Assembly (NCBI GenBank): GCA_025355955.1
Contig: JANXYP010000263.1
Span: 1 to 59,533 of the forward strand
Source of the DNA: Chloroflexota bacterium
GTDB lineage: Bacteria; Chloroflexota; Chloroflexia; QHBQ01
DNA: 59,533 nucleotides
Direction: 5' to 3'
Below, piece by piece: positions 50,947-59,533 of this stretch. Position 1 is the first letter of the stretch; every line of letters begins with the position of its first letter. The position numbers and the translations under genes were made by a program. A model generated the notes under the pieces. The model made no database searches and was not told the origin of the DNA. It saw nothing but the letters and a program-made list of their open reading frames with translations.

Positions 50947-53544
50947 ATGCCACGTTGGATGCTTAGAACGCAGGTCGCTCTCAGCCTGCTGCTGCTGTTG
51001 GTGTTGACGCTGGGGCCGAGTCAGTTGGGCGGCAGCCCGCCACTGCAGAATAAAGTGGTGCAGCGCGCTGCTGGTGGGGTCAATAGCAGCCAAACTCCGC
51101 CGTTTGCTACTGCTGGTGGGGCGCACGGCCCCAGCAGCGATCAATATGGCGGCTTTTTGGGGATGCCGATTGACAACAGCAGCGGATTCTTCCGCACCGC
51201 GCAGATTGATGGCCGCTGGTGGTTGGTCACGCCCGACGGCCACGCCTTCTGGTCGATGGGGGTTAATTCAATCTCGCCCTCAGTTGGCAGCGGCGCAAAT
51301 GGCAGCTACGCCTACTACAACGCCAAGCAATATCCCGACCTGGGTATCTGGTACAACCTTGCCAGCCAGCGGCTAATTAGCTGGGGTTTCAACACGATTG
51401 GCAGTTGGAGCGACCCCGGTTTGGAAGGGCGTGGCCTGGTCACTACCCGCGTACTCGACCTTACCTCCGGGCAAATGCCCCGCGCCAACGCGGGCTTCGC
51501 CGATGTCTTCGACCCTGCCTTCCCCCCGGCGGTGCAGCAGGCGGTCAAGGCCCACATCAGCGATGCCGACATCCACAACCCGTGGCTGCTCGGCTACTTC
51601 CTCGATAACGAACTGTGGTGGTATCACAATGGCTTCTATGTCGCCCAGCCCCACAACACGGTGGTCGAGAACTATATCGCCCTGCCGTCCAGCGCAGCGG
51701 GCAAGCGGTCCTGGGTCAGCCTGCTAGCCTCGCGCTACGCCTCGATTGGCGCGCTCAACGCCGCCTGGGGCAGCGGCTACACCAGCTTCGACGGCAAAGA
51801 AGCCAGCAGCCTGCTCAATACCACCAGCATCACCACCCCGGCCGCCGATGGCGACAAGGATGCCTTCCTCCGTCAGGTTGCCGACCGCTACTACAGCGTT
51901 ACCACCAGCAGCGTGCGCGCCCGCGACCCCAACCACCTCATCCTCGGCGATCGCCACCTGCCGCCCCCGCAGTTCCGCACCGTAGTGGAGGCCGCCCAGC
52001 CCTATATTGATGTGCAATCGGTCAACGTTTACAACCGCAGCTTCAACTATGCTGCCCCCGACCTCACCACCGTGGATCAGGCTGGGGTTTGGGGTAATAA
52101 GCCGGTGCTGATCACTGAGTTCACTGCCCGCGCCGCCGACAGCGGCCAGCCCAACAACTTCGGCAGCCCCGGCCCCATCCTGCCCACCCAGGATAGCCGC
52201 GCTGATGCTTATCGCACCTTCATCAACGAATTGGTCAAACGCCCCTACGTCGTCGGCGTTCACTGGTTCGCCTATGCCGATGACCCAGCAGTGGGCCTGC
52301 GCCCCGACCAGAGCAACAACTGGGGTCTGGTGGACGCGACCGATCACCCCTACGACTCGCTGGTGATACGGATGGCTGAGTACAATCAGCACGTCTACGA
52401 GCAGCGCGTCGGCCAGACGGTGGGCGCGGTGCCAAGTCCCTACTACCCCCGCGCCTTCGGCAAGGTGTTCACCGCCGACCCCACCTTCGCCTGGCTGGCG
52501 GTTAGCGGGGTGACTACCTACACCTTGCAACTGTCGCGCCGCCCCGACTTCGCCGATCCGCGCACCTACGTGGCAAGCGGCACCTGGCTGCAACTGCCCG
52601 ACCCACTTGATACCGGTCGTTGGTACTGGCGTATTCGCGCCTGGTCCGATCGGCCGGATGGCCTGGCCTTCACCGCCGCCCAGCCATTCTACGTCTACAG
52701 CGTCAATGCGGTTGCTACCATCAGCGACTTCGAGAGTGATGCCGACCTGGCAAGCTGGCGCTCCGACCCGCCGGGCGCGGTCAGCATCCTCGGCGTGGGC
52801 GCGGGGGCAACCTCCGGCACCCAGGCGGCGCAGTTCGGCTACACCGGCCAGAGCAATTACAACACCCTGTGGGCGGGCGCTTACAAGCAGCCGGAGGGGG
52901 CCGACTTCCAACCCCGCAACTGGTCGCAGTACGACTTCCTCGCCCTCGATGTTACCAATCCCTCACTGGCCTTTCCCTACCCGCTGGTTCACTCCGCCAT
53001 CTACAACGACGACTCCACCGTGACCGCCGACTGGCAGGCCCAGGTCTACCCCGGCAATGAGCATTTCGCCTATCAGATAAACACCGCGACTAAGATTGAC
53101 ATCACCCAGGTCGGTCACTACCTGTTCGGCTATCGCTTGCCGGATGCTGGGCGGGTGCTATACGTGGATAACATTCGCCTGTTGAGTGTGGATCACGACA
53201 ACGTCGCCCAGCCGCCCGTCGATGCGCTGGCCGCCGATAGTCAGCGCGGCAGCGCGGTAGAACTGGACTGGGTTGGCTACCAACCCGCTACCACCACGGT
53301 CGGATATCGCGTCTACGCCAGCGACGCGCCTTTCGACTCAGTGGATGGCATGAAGCCAGTGGCCCAGCTTGACGCGACCGCAATGCACACCCGCGTGCGG
53401 CTGGCGGTCAGCCAGGCAAGCGGCAGCCCGCAGGCGCTCACCAACGGCACCAACTACTACTTCGCAGTCGTGCCAGTGGATGCCTGGGGCAATGCTGGCC
53501 CGCTCGGCCCGCTAACCCAGGCCATCCCCACCTCACCTTACTAA
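50947..53544 (+). CDS. Secreted clan GH-A glycoside hydrolase, agarase/beta-galactosidase-like
   Basis: An 865-residue secreted enzyme. A signal peptide (about 8-28) is followed by the barrel entry FFRTAQIDGRWWLVTPDGHA with FWSMGVNSI, a hallmark of GH50-like beta-agarases and relatives. The acid/base is Glu222 (FLDNELWW) and the nucleophile Glu391 (VLITEF), counting from the ATG at 50947. After the barrel (about 65-480) come an Ig-like segment, a carbohydrate-binding-like beta-sandwich (about 590-740, FESDADLASW) and a fibronectin-III-like end. AAGGAG lies 9 bases before this ATG. The substrate may be a galactan or similar; not sure. Confidence 0.82.
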   Translation: MPRWMLRTQVALSLLLLLVLTLGPSQLGGSPPLQNKVVQRAAGGVNSSQTPPFATAGGAHGPSSDQYGGFLGMPIDNSSGFFRTAQIDGRWWLVTPDGHAFWSMGVNSISPSVGSGANGSYAYYNAKQYPDLGIWYNLASQRLISWGFNTIGSWSDPGLEGRGLVTTRVLDLTSGQMPRANAGFADVFDPAFPPAVQQAVKAHISDADIHNPWLLGYFLDNELWWYHNGFYVAQPHNTVVENYIALPSSAAGKRSWVSLLASRYASIGALNAAWGSGYTSFDGKEASSLLNTTSITTPAADGDKDAFLRQVADRYYSVTTSSVRARDPNHLILGDRHLPPPQFRTVVEAAQPYIDVQSVNVYNRSFNYAAPDLTTVDQAGVWGNKPVLITEFTARAADSGQPNNFGSPGPILPTQDSRADAYRTFINELVKRPYVVGVHWFAYADDPAVGLRPDQSNNWGLVDATDHPYDSLVIRMAEYNQHVYEQRVGQTVGAVPSPYYPRAFGKVFTADPTFAWLAVSGVTTYTLQLSRRPDFADPRTYVASGTWLQLPDPLDTGRWYWRIRAWSDRPDGLAFTAAQPFYVYSVNAVATISDFESDADLASWRSDPPGAVSILGVGAGATSGTQAAQFGYTGQSNYNTLWAGAYKQPEGADFQPRNWSQYDFLALDVTNPSLAFPYPLVHSAIYNDDSTVTADWQAQVYPGNEHFAYQINTATKIDITQVGHYLFGYRLPDAGRVLYVDNIRLLSVDHDNVAQPPVDALAADSQRGSAVELDWVGYQPATTTVGYRVYASDAPFDSVDGMKPVAQLDATAMHTRVRLAVSQASGSPQALTNGTNYYFAVVPVDAWGNAGPLGPLTQAIPTSPY

Positions 53545-53549
53545 TACCA

Positions 53550-53642
53550 ATACCAATTCGTCGAGGCAACGCTACAATTCTGTAGGGGCGAACCGTTGTT
53601 TGCCCTGGCCCAATCAATAGCGTCTCCTCGGCTAATTGGTAT
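53550..53642. mobile_element. 93-bp MITE-like element
   Basis: The ends ATACCAATTCG and GCTAATTGGTAT flank GGGCGAACCGTTGTTTGCCC. It belongs to the family of 4914-5007. Confidence 0.75.
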
Positions 53643-53707
53643 AACCTACCCTGGGCTGAGGAACAGCGACTATGGGCATGGTCATGAGTAACCACCATCA
53701 TCAACTA

Positions 53708-53800
53708 ATACCATTTGGCTGAGGAGCTGGTGTATATCTGAAGGGGCGAACCGTTGTTCGCCCGGGTTCAATCTATAGCGGCACCACAGCTAATTGGTAT
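53708..53800. mobile_element. 93-bp MITE-like element
   Basis: The ends ATACCATTTGGCTG and CAGCTAATTGGTAT flank GGGCGAACCGTTGTTCGCCC. It is the second copy within 160 bp, in the same orientation. The gap 53545-54080 holds these elements and the glyA promoter; I see no riboswitch-like structure. Confidence 0.75.
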
Positions 53801-53903
53801 TAGCTGCAGTCAGTTAATTGCGACACTATCTTGTGAAAAATGCAATAGGTGAGCCGCATCAATTTTCGGCCATTTGCTTTTGCCAGGCGAATCATCGGAC
53901 CAG

Positions 53904-53932
53904 TTGCCAACCCGCCCACCCTGCGTTATAAT
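53904..53932 (+). promoter_or_regulatory. Sigma-70-type promoter of glyA
   Basis: TTGCCA (53904-53909), 17-bp spacer, TATAAT (53927-53932). The leader to the ATG at 54081 would be about 140 bases. Confidence 0.75.
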
Positions 53933-54080
53933 AGCCCACATACAGCAAAGCAAATTATCAGGCCACCCCTACGCCAGCCGCAATAGCCAATCCGTTTATC
54001 CGTTTTCACAATCCGTTGGCTCGAACAATTCATTGGCCCGATTGCTGGCTGCGACCCTGAATTAAAAGGAGAACTAAATC

Positions 54081-55427
54081 ATGCCCGCAACCGCAAACCC
54101 GCCAGAGACCACCGCTCCCGCCAACGTGCAGCCAGCCGCCCCCCAGTGGGGCTGGGCCGACCTGCGCGACACCGACCCGCAGATTTATGCTGCCATCGAT
54201 CAGGAGAAGGGCCGCCAGCACGACAAGATTGAGCTAATCGCCAGCGAGAACTACGTCAGCCGCGCCGTGCTACAGGCGGTGGGCAGTGTGCTTACCAACA
54301 AGTACGCCGAAGGCTACCCAGGCAATCGCTATTACGGTGGCTGCGAGTACGTAGACATTGCCGAGCAATTGGCGATTGACCGTGCCAAAGCGCTATTCGG
54401 TGCGGAACACGCCAACGTCCAGCCCCACAGCGGCGCACAGGCGAATATGGCAGTCTACTTTGCCACCCTGCAACCGGGCGACACCATCCTGGGTATGAGC
54501 CTGGCGCATGGCGGCCATCTCACCCACGGCTACAAGGTGACGATTAGCGGCAAGTATTTTCGCGGGGTCAGCTACGGGGTGCGGGCTGAAGATGAGCTAC
54601 TCGACTACGATGAGGTACAGCGCGTCGCCGAGGCAGAGCGGCCCAAGATGATCGTGTGCGGCGCGTCAGCCTACCCGCGCATTATTGACTTCCCCCGCCT
54701 GCGCCAGATTGCCGACACGGTGGGCGCGTACCTGATGGCCGATGTCGCTCACATTGCCGGGCTGATTGCCGCTGGCCTGCATCCCTCGCCAATCGGTCAC
54801 GCCCACTTCGTTACCAGCACCACGCACAAGACACTGCGCGGGCCACGCGGTGGCCTGATCCTGTGCGGCGCGGAACACGCCAAGATTATAGACAAAGCCG
54901 TGTTCCCCGGCACCCAGGGCGGCCCGCTGATGCACGTGATCGCGGGCAAGGCGGTGGCGTTCTACGAAGACTTGCAGCCTTACTTCAAGGGCTATCAGCA
55001 ACGTATCATTGACAACGCCGCCGCGCTTACCGCCGCGCTGGTGGACACCTCCGACCCAGCGGGTGGGCGGCTGCGCCTGGTCAGCGGCGGCACCGACAAC
55101 CACCTCGCGCTGGTGGATGTCAGCGGCCTGGGCATCACTGGCAAGGCGGCGGAACACGCGCTCGACGAGGTGGGCATTACTGTCAACAAGAACGCCATCC
55201 CCTACGACAAGAACCCGCCCGCCACCGCCAGTGGCATCCGCGTGGGCAGCCCGGCGGTTACATCGCGCGGCTTCACCCCCGCTGATATGCGCGAAGTCGC
55301 CGCCATCATCAAGCTGACCCTGCACAACATCGCCCGTGGCGATGGCTCGTCGGAAGCGGTGAAGGACGAGGCGCGGCAGCGAGTGGCCGCGTTGGTCAAT
55401 CGCTATCCCGTGCCGGGCATAGGTTGA
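54081..55427 (+). CDS. glyA: Serine hydroxymethyltransferase
   Basis: A PLP enzyme that interconverts serine and glycine with tetrahydrofolate, feeding one-carbon metabolism. [40 protein letters not shown] and [14 protein letters not shown] (Lys250 binds PLP) are all present. The protein is 448 residues, with a Pro/Ala-rich N-terminal extension of about 25 residues not usual in the family. AAAAGGAG lies 9 bases before the ATG. A methyltransferase gene and upp follow on the same strand and may be in the same transcript. Confidence 0.96.
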   Translation: MPATANPPETTAPANVQPAAPQWGWADLRDTDPQIYAAIDQEKGRQHDKIELIASENYVSRAVLQAVGSVLTNKYAEGYPGNRYYGGCEYVDIAEQLAIDRAKALFGAEHANVQPHSGAQANMAVYFATLQPGDTILGMSLAHGGHLTHGYKVTISGKYFRGVSYGVRAEDELLDYDEVQRVAEAERPKMIVCGASAYPRIIDFPRLRQIADTVGAYLMADVAHIAGLIAAGLHPSPIGHAHFVTSTTHKTLRGPRGGLILCGAEHAKIIDKAVFPGTQGGPLMHVIAGKAVAFYEDLQPYFKGYQQRIIDNAAALTAALVDTSDPAGGRLRLVSGGTDNHLALVDVSGLGITGKAAEHALDEVGITVNKNAIPYDKNPPATASGIRVGSPAVTSRGFTPADMREVAAIIKLTLHNIARGDGSSEAVKDEARQRVAALVNRYPVPGIG

Positions 55428-55461
55428 GCAGGGGCGAGGCAATTGGTTCGAGGAGGAGGTA

Positions 55462-56271
55462 ATGACTGAGCAACAATTCGGCCCTAGCGACATTAGTGTC
55501 GCCGAGTCTTACCAACGTTACATCGTGCCAGGTATATTTGATGGATACACTGCTGCGCTGATTGAAGCGGTTGCCCTTCAGCACGGTGAGCGGGTGCTGG
55601 ATATAGCCTGTGGCAGCGGGGTGGCAACGCGAGCAGCGGCAGGCTGCGGCGGCGTAGTCATTGGTCTGGATGCCGATCCCGCAATGCTAGAAGTGGCCCG
55701 CGGTCTGCCCTCACAAGGAGCGCCGATCGAGTGGCACCTGGATGACGCGCAGGCGCTGCCGTTCGCGGCGGGTACAATCGATGTGGCGCTTTGCCAGCAA
55801 GGACTTCAGTTCTTCCCTAACCGCATGGGGTCATTGCGCGAGATGCACCGCGTGCTGGTGGCGGGTGGCAGGCTGGGCATTTCGGTATCAACCGCACTCC
55901 AGCGTTCTCCTGGTATGGCGTCCATAGCCGAGGCGCTGGGTCGCCATGTCGGCCAACAAGCTGCCACCTTCGTCACCAGGGGAATATTCGGGTTGAGCGA
56001 TGCCGAGGAGCTATACACCTTGATTGCTAGCACTGGCTTCGGCGATGTAATGGTACGTTCCATCGGGGTGCCGACGCACTTCGCCTCGGTGGAGCAGTTT
56101 GTCGCGGCGATTATGCGCGTCGGCCCGCTGGCTGCCATGACCGATGCCAGCGTTGACGACGCTACCCGTGCTGCAATCGTAAGCGAGGTCGGATCGGCCT
56201 TGCAGGATTACGTAACCGATGCGGGGTGTAGCTTCCCCATCTACATCAACCTTGCCGTTGCTTACAAGTAA
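55462..56271 (+). CDS. Class I SAM-dependent methyltransferase
   Basis: A 269-residue enzyme. Motif I is [16 protein letters not shown] (about 47-62) and the acidic end of strand 2 is VIGLDADP. Motif IV is in [20 protein letters not shown], followed by [15 protein letters not shown]. It resembles the UbiE/COQ5 or Methyltransf_11 group, which methylates quinones or other small molecules. GGAGGAGG precedes the ATG. No quinone-biosynthesis gene is adjacent, so the substrate is unknown. Confidence 0.88.
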   Translation: MTEQQFGPSDISVAESYQRYIVPGIFDGYTAALIEAVALQHGERVLDIACGSGVATRAAAGCGGVVIGLDADPAMLEVARGLPSQGAPIEWHLDDAQALPFAAGTIDVALCQQGLQFFPNRMGSLREMHRVLVAGGRLGISVSTALQRSPGMASIAEALGRHVGQQAATFVTRGIFGLSDAEELYTLIASTGFGDVMVRSIGVPTHFASVEQFVAAIMRVGPLAAMTDASVDDATRAAIVSEVGSALQDYVTDAGCSFPIYINLAVAYK

Positions 56272-56302
56272 AGCAAAAAGCCTTTCCGTATCTGGAGGAA
56301 GC

Positions 56303-56989
56303 ATGACCGACGATCGCGCCCTACGCATCACCCCGCCGCCGCATCGCACCGACATCAGCGATGTGGCTAACCTGCACGTCAGCGACCACCCGCTGATTTT
56401 GCACAAGCTGGCGCTGCTGCGGGCAAGCGGCACCGAGCCGAAGAAGTTCCGCGAACTGGTGCGCGAGCTTGCCATGCTGCTCACCTATGAAGCTACCGCC
56501 GACTTGCCGACTGCCGCTATCAACATCGAAACGCCCGTCGCGCCGATGTTGGGGCAGGAGATTGCCGAGCGCATCGGCCTCGTTCCCATCCTCCGCGCCG
56601 GGCTGGGCATGGTGGATGCCGCGCTGATGATGATCCCCTACGCCCAAGTCTGGCACATCGGCCTCTACCGCGACCACACCACACTGGAGCCAATCGAGTA
56701 TTACAACAAGCTGCCGGTGCAACCCACCACCAGTATGTGCCTCGTGCTGGACCCGATGCTTGCTACCGGCGGCAGCGCAGTAGCCACGATTGACATCCTC
56801 AAACGTTGGGGAACGAAGCGCATCAAGTTCATGGGCCTGATTGCCGCGCCTGAAGGGGTGCGCCACCTCGCCGATGCTCACCCCGATGTGCCAATCCACG
56901 TTGCCGCAGTGGACAGCCACCTCAACGAACATGGTTACATCGTGCCGGGGCTGGGCGATGCAGGCGACCGGCAGTTCGGTACGGCATAG
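56303..56989 (+). CDS. upp: Uracil phosphoribosyltransferase
   Basis: The salvage enzyme that makes UMP from uracil and [23 protein letters not shown], the PRPP loop [14 protein letters not shown] and the uracil loop [18 protein letters not shown] are intact. Length is 228 residues. GGAGG lies 5 bases before the ATG at 56303; a longer upstream frame lies inside the methyltransferase gene and has no ribosome site. A convergent gene follows within 46 bp, and I see no clear terminator. Confidence 0.95.
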   Translation: MTDDRALRITPPPHRTDISDVANLHVSDHPLILHKLALLRASGTEPKKFRELVRELAMLLTYEATADLPTAAINIETPVAPMLGQEIAERIGLVPILRAGLGMVDAALMMIPYAQVWHIGLYRDHTTLEPIEYYNKLPVQPTTSMCLVLDPMLATGGSAVATIDILKRWGTKRIKFMGLIAAPEGVRHLADAHPDVPIHVAAVDSHLNEHGYIVPGLGDAGDRQFGTA

Positions 56990-57034
56990 CAACTTCTCCT
57001 AGGCACCTCGGCGCTCACCTCCTGTTGCAGCTGC

Positions 57035-57964
57035 TCACTCAAGTGTGGGCAAAATCTGATCTCGATAGGCGTTGTACTCAGCCTCTTTGCCCACGTTCGC
57101 GTAGTAGCGCATCGAGTCGAGGGCGATTAGATAATTGTAGCATTGTAGCCGCTCGCGGTAGTGGGGGATGACGCGACCCTGCGCCGCGTAGTAGGCGGCG
57201 CAACGGTCGAGTATCTGATGGTCGGGCAGCACATGGTCGAGCCACGCCACGTCGAAAAGGAAGTCGCCGTACATCGCGTTAGCCCAGTCCAGCACTGCGT
57301 TGATCCGTCCATCCTGCACCAGCACATTGCCGAAGGCGTAGTCGGCGTGCAGCAGCCAGCGTTGCTCTGGGCAGTAATCCAGCATCTGCTCCATAGCGGC
57401 GTAGATGCGCTCCCATACATCATGCTCTAGGAAGGTTTCATCGAACAGGTTATGCCACCTGCCGTAGAAGCTGCCTGGTTCGTGTTCGTCGCCGATACTG
57501 ATCATAAACTCGCGCCAGCTACGATAGGGCGCAACACCGTTAGCGTCGAACGCGCCGTAGCCGGTGCTGATGCTTACATCGCTAGCGTGGATTGCGTCCA
57601 GTGTTTCGATCAGGGCGGGGACGTAGCTGGCGATTTCGGCGGTTGGCAAGCCGATCATGTTCTTGCCGGGCATCAGATGCGATATCGCATAGGACAGATC
57701 GCCCACCATGCCAAGCTGGTAGATCGGTGGGATCGGTAGGCTAGGCGAGGCGTAGTGACGATAAACGTAGGCATCCTTCGCAAAGTCCGGCACGCTGGGC
57801 GGGTTGAGGCGCAGGATGTAGTCTTGCCCCTGGGCGGTGAAGGCGATCGTTTGCGCGATCTGGCCGCCCTCCAACTGCCGTAGTTCGCCTTTGGGCGCGG
57901 CGAAGCGTTCGGTGAGCAGGGTACGCACTTCCGCATCACTCAGTTGCGGTTTGAAATAAGGCAT
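57035..57964 (-). CDS. APH-fold phosphotransferase
   Basis: A 309-residue aminoglycoside-phosphotransferase-family protein. WLLHADYAFGNVLVQDGRIN (catalytic Asp and Asn) and AVLDWANAMYGDFLFDVAWL (metal-binding DW form) are clear. The N-lobe has LEGGQIAQTIAFTAQGQDYI. It resembles hygromycin-B-kinase-like members, but the family is broad and resistance cannot be claimed. It is not a close paralogue of the pair at 17239-19350. ATG with GAGG 8 bases upstream. It is convergent with upp. Confidence 0.82.
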   Translation of the reverse strand: MPYFKPQLSDAEVRTLLTERFAAPKGELRQLEGGQIAQTIAFTAQGQDYILRLNPPSVPDFAKDAYVYRHYASPSLPIPPIYQLGMVGDLSYAISHLMPGKNMIGLPTAEIASYVPALIETLDAIHASDVSISTGYGAFDANGVAPYRSWREFMISIGDEHEPGSFYGRWHNLFDETFLEHDVWERIYAAMEQMLDYCPEQRWLLHADYAFGNVLVQDGRINAVLDWANAMYGDFLFDVAWLDHVLPDHQILDRCAAYYAAQGRVIPHYRERLQCYNYLIALDSMRYYANVGKEAEYNAYRDQILPTLE

Positions 57965-58008
57965 AGGTGATCCTCTAATACCGTTCCCAGAGGGTAATGC
58001 AGTAAATT

Positions 58009-58034
58009 GTAGGGGCGCACGGTTGTGCGCCCTG
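58009..58034. repeat. GGGCGCACGGTTGTGCGCCC palindrome
   Basis: A member of the short palindrome group with GCGCAC arms instead of GCGAAC. The gap 57965-58124 holds nothing else that I can see. Confidence 0.65.
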
Positions 58035-58124
58035 CTGTAGCGTTGTCGATGCTGATTTTACCGCATCTACATTGTGCCGCAGCAGGACGATGCGGGCGAT
58101 CGGCAGTTTAGTACCGCTTGATGC

Positions 58125-59533
58125 TCAGAACCCCAGTAGATTCCAGTAGAGCAGGAATGGGATAAACGCGATCGCGGCGGCGATGAAGATTAGCTGGCCG
58201 AATCGCCGCCAGCCGTAAGCGAAGCTGCGGGTACGCCAACTAGCCACCGCGAGGATCACGGTTAGCACTGCGGTGATGAACGCCAACCAGGATAGGATCG
58301 GCAAGACGGTCGCCAGCTTTTCGGCATCTTCCTGCGCCACAAGCGCCAGCACCCCCACCAATCCGCCGATGATCAGCAGGTCGAGCAGAGCGATGACCCA
58401 AGCCATGCCACGTAGTTGCCCTTCCGTCTCCGTGCCAGTGTTGTCGCTGTGGCGCAGGCGCACCAGATGGGCAATCGGGAAGCTGAGGATAGCAACCAGG
58501 AAGATGAGCGCAAATACCAGCATAGCGATTAGCTGCACCCAGGCGCTGCCGTAGAAGGGCAACTGGACGTAGGTGGCAACGCTGGTATCAGGCGCGGGTA
58601 GATTATCAGAGGGCGGCGTGGGTTTGTCTGTGATGCGGGCCAGTGTCCAGCCGGTAATTGCATCGAAGTAGCCGGGCGCGTACTCGTCAAGGGGCAGCAC
58701 CTCATGCTGGTAGCCGCTGGGAGCCAGCATCAGATCGTGGTTAGCATTGGGAAAGTAGCGTACCGTGAAGTTGCCGTTACCACCCGCCCTTAGCGCGGCG
58801 CTGATCACCGTTGCACTCTGCAGCGGCGGGGTCAGCTTGTCCAGCCCGCCATAGACAAGCAGGGTGGGTTGCCGCACCCGATACCAGAGCGCAGTGGGGT
58901 TGCGGCTGAGGTCGGCAACTGCGCTATAGCCCAGGTTGCGTAGCCAGTCGGGAGTTGTCAGCCCCCCGTTCGCCAGCTGCACGCCGATGTCCTGCGTCAG
59001 ATTCAGGGCTTTGACCGCCATGCCAGCCAGCCGATCGTCGAAGCCTGCGAAGCGCAGGTTGTTCTGGTTGCGCCACAACTCCTGCGCCGCAGGTGACACG
59101 CCGGATGGCGATACGGCGATGACGAAGCGAACAGCTGGCGAACGAGCAGCGGCGATGCCCGCCACCCAGCTTCCCTGACCTGCGCCGACCACGCCGATCT
59201 GCTGCGCGTTGATCTCGCTGCGCCCCTGCAAGAAGCGCACGGCAGCGGCGGCATCATCGCCCAAATCGCCCAGGCTGGCGCTACGCCAGTCGCCGCTCGA
59301 TCCGCCAACCCCGCGTTTGTCGTAGATCAGCGCCGCAATACCCGCACGGGCAAAGCGGTCGGCCAGCGCATAACCCCCACTCTGCGACGCAGCGCCCTCG
59401 CCCGGCACAATCACCACCGCTGGGCGCGGCCCGTCCGCAGGGGGTAGCAGCAATAGGGTGCCTGAAAGTGTCACTGCTCCACTCAGGATGCTAACCTGCT
59501 CACTGTGGTACTTACTCACCCGCTGGGCTTCCA
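58125..59533 (-). CDS. Alpha/beta hydrolase with C-terminal membrane helices, 5' end cut by the window
   Basis: At least 464 residues. The frame stays open to the window edge, so the true start may lie outside; a GTG at 59519 is possible. The hydrolase part has VVIVPGEGAAS near the oxyanion region, ALIYDKRGVGGSSGDW, a late Asp in YGGLDKLTPP and His in FPNANHDL. The nucleophile elbow reads GVVGAGQGSW, with Gly where the family has Ser (usually GHSQGG). The C-terminal third has four membrane helices. It may be an inactive member or use another residue. Function unknown. Confidence 0.8.
   Translation of the reverse strand, partial: EAQRVSKYHSEQVSILSGAVTLSGTLLLLPPADGPRPAVVIVPGEGAASQSGGYALADRFARAGIAALIYDKRGVGGSSGDWRSASLGDLGDDAAAAVRFLQGRSEINAQQIGVVGAGQGSWVAGIAAARSPAVRFVIAVSPSGVSPAAQELWRNQNNLRFAGFDDRLAGMAVKALNLTQDIGVQLANGGLTTPDWLRNLGYSAVADLSRNPTALWYRVRQPTLLVYGGLDKLTPPLQSATVISAALRAGGNGNFTVRYFPNANHDLMLAPSGYQHEVLPLDEYAPGYFDAITGWTLARITDKPTPPSDNLPAPDTSVATYVQLPFYGSAWVQLIAMLVFALIFLVAILSFPIAHLVRLRHSDNTGTETEGQLRGMAWVIALLDLLIIGGLVGVLALVAQEDAEKLATVLPILSWLAFITAVLTVILAVASWRTRSFAYGWRRFGQLIFIAAAIAFIPFLLYWNLLGF

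Noticed and set aside
53545-54080. Glycine riboswitch ahead of glyA
   Set aside because: The 140-base leader has no tandem aptamer-like GGAGAG motifs; the gap is mostly two MITE-like elements.
57035-57964. Aminoglycoside resistance gene
   Set aside because: The APH fold is shared by many metabolic kinases, and nothing in the sequence or context points to drug resistance.
1-59533. tRNA, rRNA or transposase genes
   Set aside because: I looked through the intergenic gaps and found no cloverleaf with a TTC arm, no rRNA stretch and no transposase frame, although I could not run a covariance-model search.

Overview
The window looks like chromosomal DNA of a bacterium of the Chloroflexota. This is an inference from gene content, not a placement by marker genes. 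The signs are a roughly 60% GC composition, a split b6-type cytochrome b/Rieske/cytochrome c operon joined to a C-family (cbb3-like) oxidase, SLH and CsaB surface genes, many glycosyltransferases, and very heavy loading with short palindromes and 7-bp tandem repeats, some of them read through inside genes. Many promoters are of the extended -10 type (TGnTATAAT).

Layout. 0.3-6.5 kb: a membrane-anchored peptidase-MA-like protein, an MFS transporter, an SLH surface protein and a GAF protein. 6.7-16.4 kb (minus strand): a surface-polysaccharide locus with an LPG-synthase-like membrane protein, CsaB pyruvyl transferase, a UDP-GlcNAc 2-epimerase family protein, a GT2, a large polytopic membrane protein, an MsrQ-like haem membrane protein and a GT4. 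16.4-20.5 kb (plus): a dual-specificity phosphatase, two tandem APH-fold kinases and a DUF1786-like protein. 20.7-32.5 kb (minus): one respiratory cluster. In transcription order it runs: 39-aa membrane peptide, cytochrome b6-like, subunit IV-like, Rieske, dihaem cytochrome c, ethylbenzene-dehydrogenase-like haem domain, CcoN, CcoO/P-like cytochrome c, CcoS-like protein, three small proteins, a membrane-anchored protein, and a CcoN-derived protein with three tandem helix X-XII modules. 32.8-35.9 kb (minus): metG and a dolichyl-phosphate-glucose-synthase-like GT2. 36.1-38.7 kb (plus): GlsB-like and two YtxH proteins, then a cold-shock domain with a long low-complexity tail. 39-40.9 kb (minus): hicA, a double-domain hicB and a GT4. 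41-48.4 kb (plus): a P-loop kinase, a membrane protein, pyruvate kinase, a GT4, a decaying family of small paralogues, and a peptidyl-tRNA hydrolase fused to a CruF-like membrane domain. 48.4-50.9 kb (plus): a Fur regulator, then a lower-GC pair, an AAA ATPase and a DUF4276/TOPRIM-like protein (candidate defence module). 50.9-57 kb (plus): a secreted glycosidase, glyA, a methyltransferase and upp. 57-59.5 kb (minus): a third APH-fold kinase and an edge-truncated alpha/beta hydrolase.

How the genes fit together. The b6/Rieske/cytochrome c genes would oxidise (mena)quinol and pass electrons to the cbb3-like oxidase encoded in the same direction. CsaB would pyruvylate a wall polymer that SLH proteins bind. 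The rest is mostly housekeeping (metG, pth, pyk, glyA, upp) mixed with surface glycosylation.

The most unusual features are the triple-module oxidase-like protein and its operon, the hidden 39-aa membrane peptide, the Pth-CruF fusion, the cold-shock protein with an RNA-granule-like tail, the split ATPase/TOPRIM pair, and the insertion of palindromic and heptameric repeats into reading frames. Three families of 77-124 bp inverted-repeat elements fill the intergenic spaces. I saw no rRNA, tRNA, CRISPR array or transposase gene.
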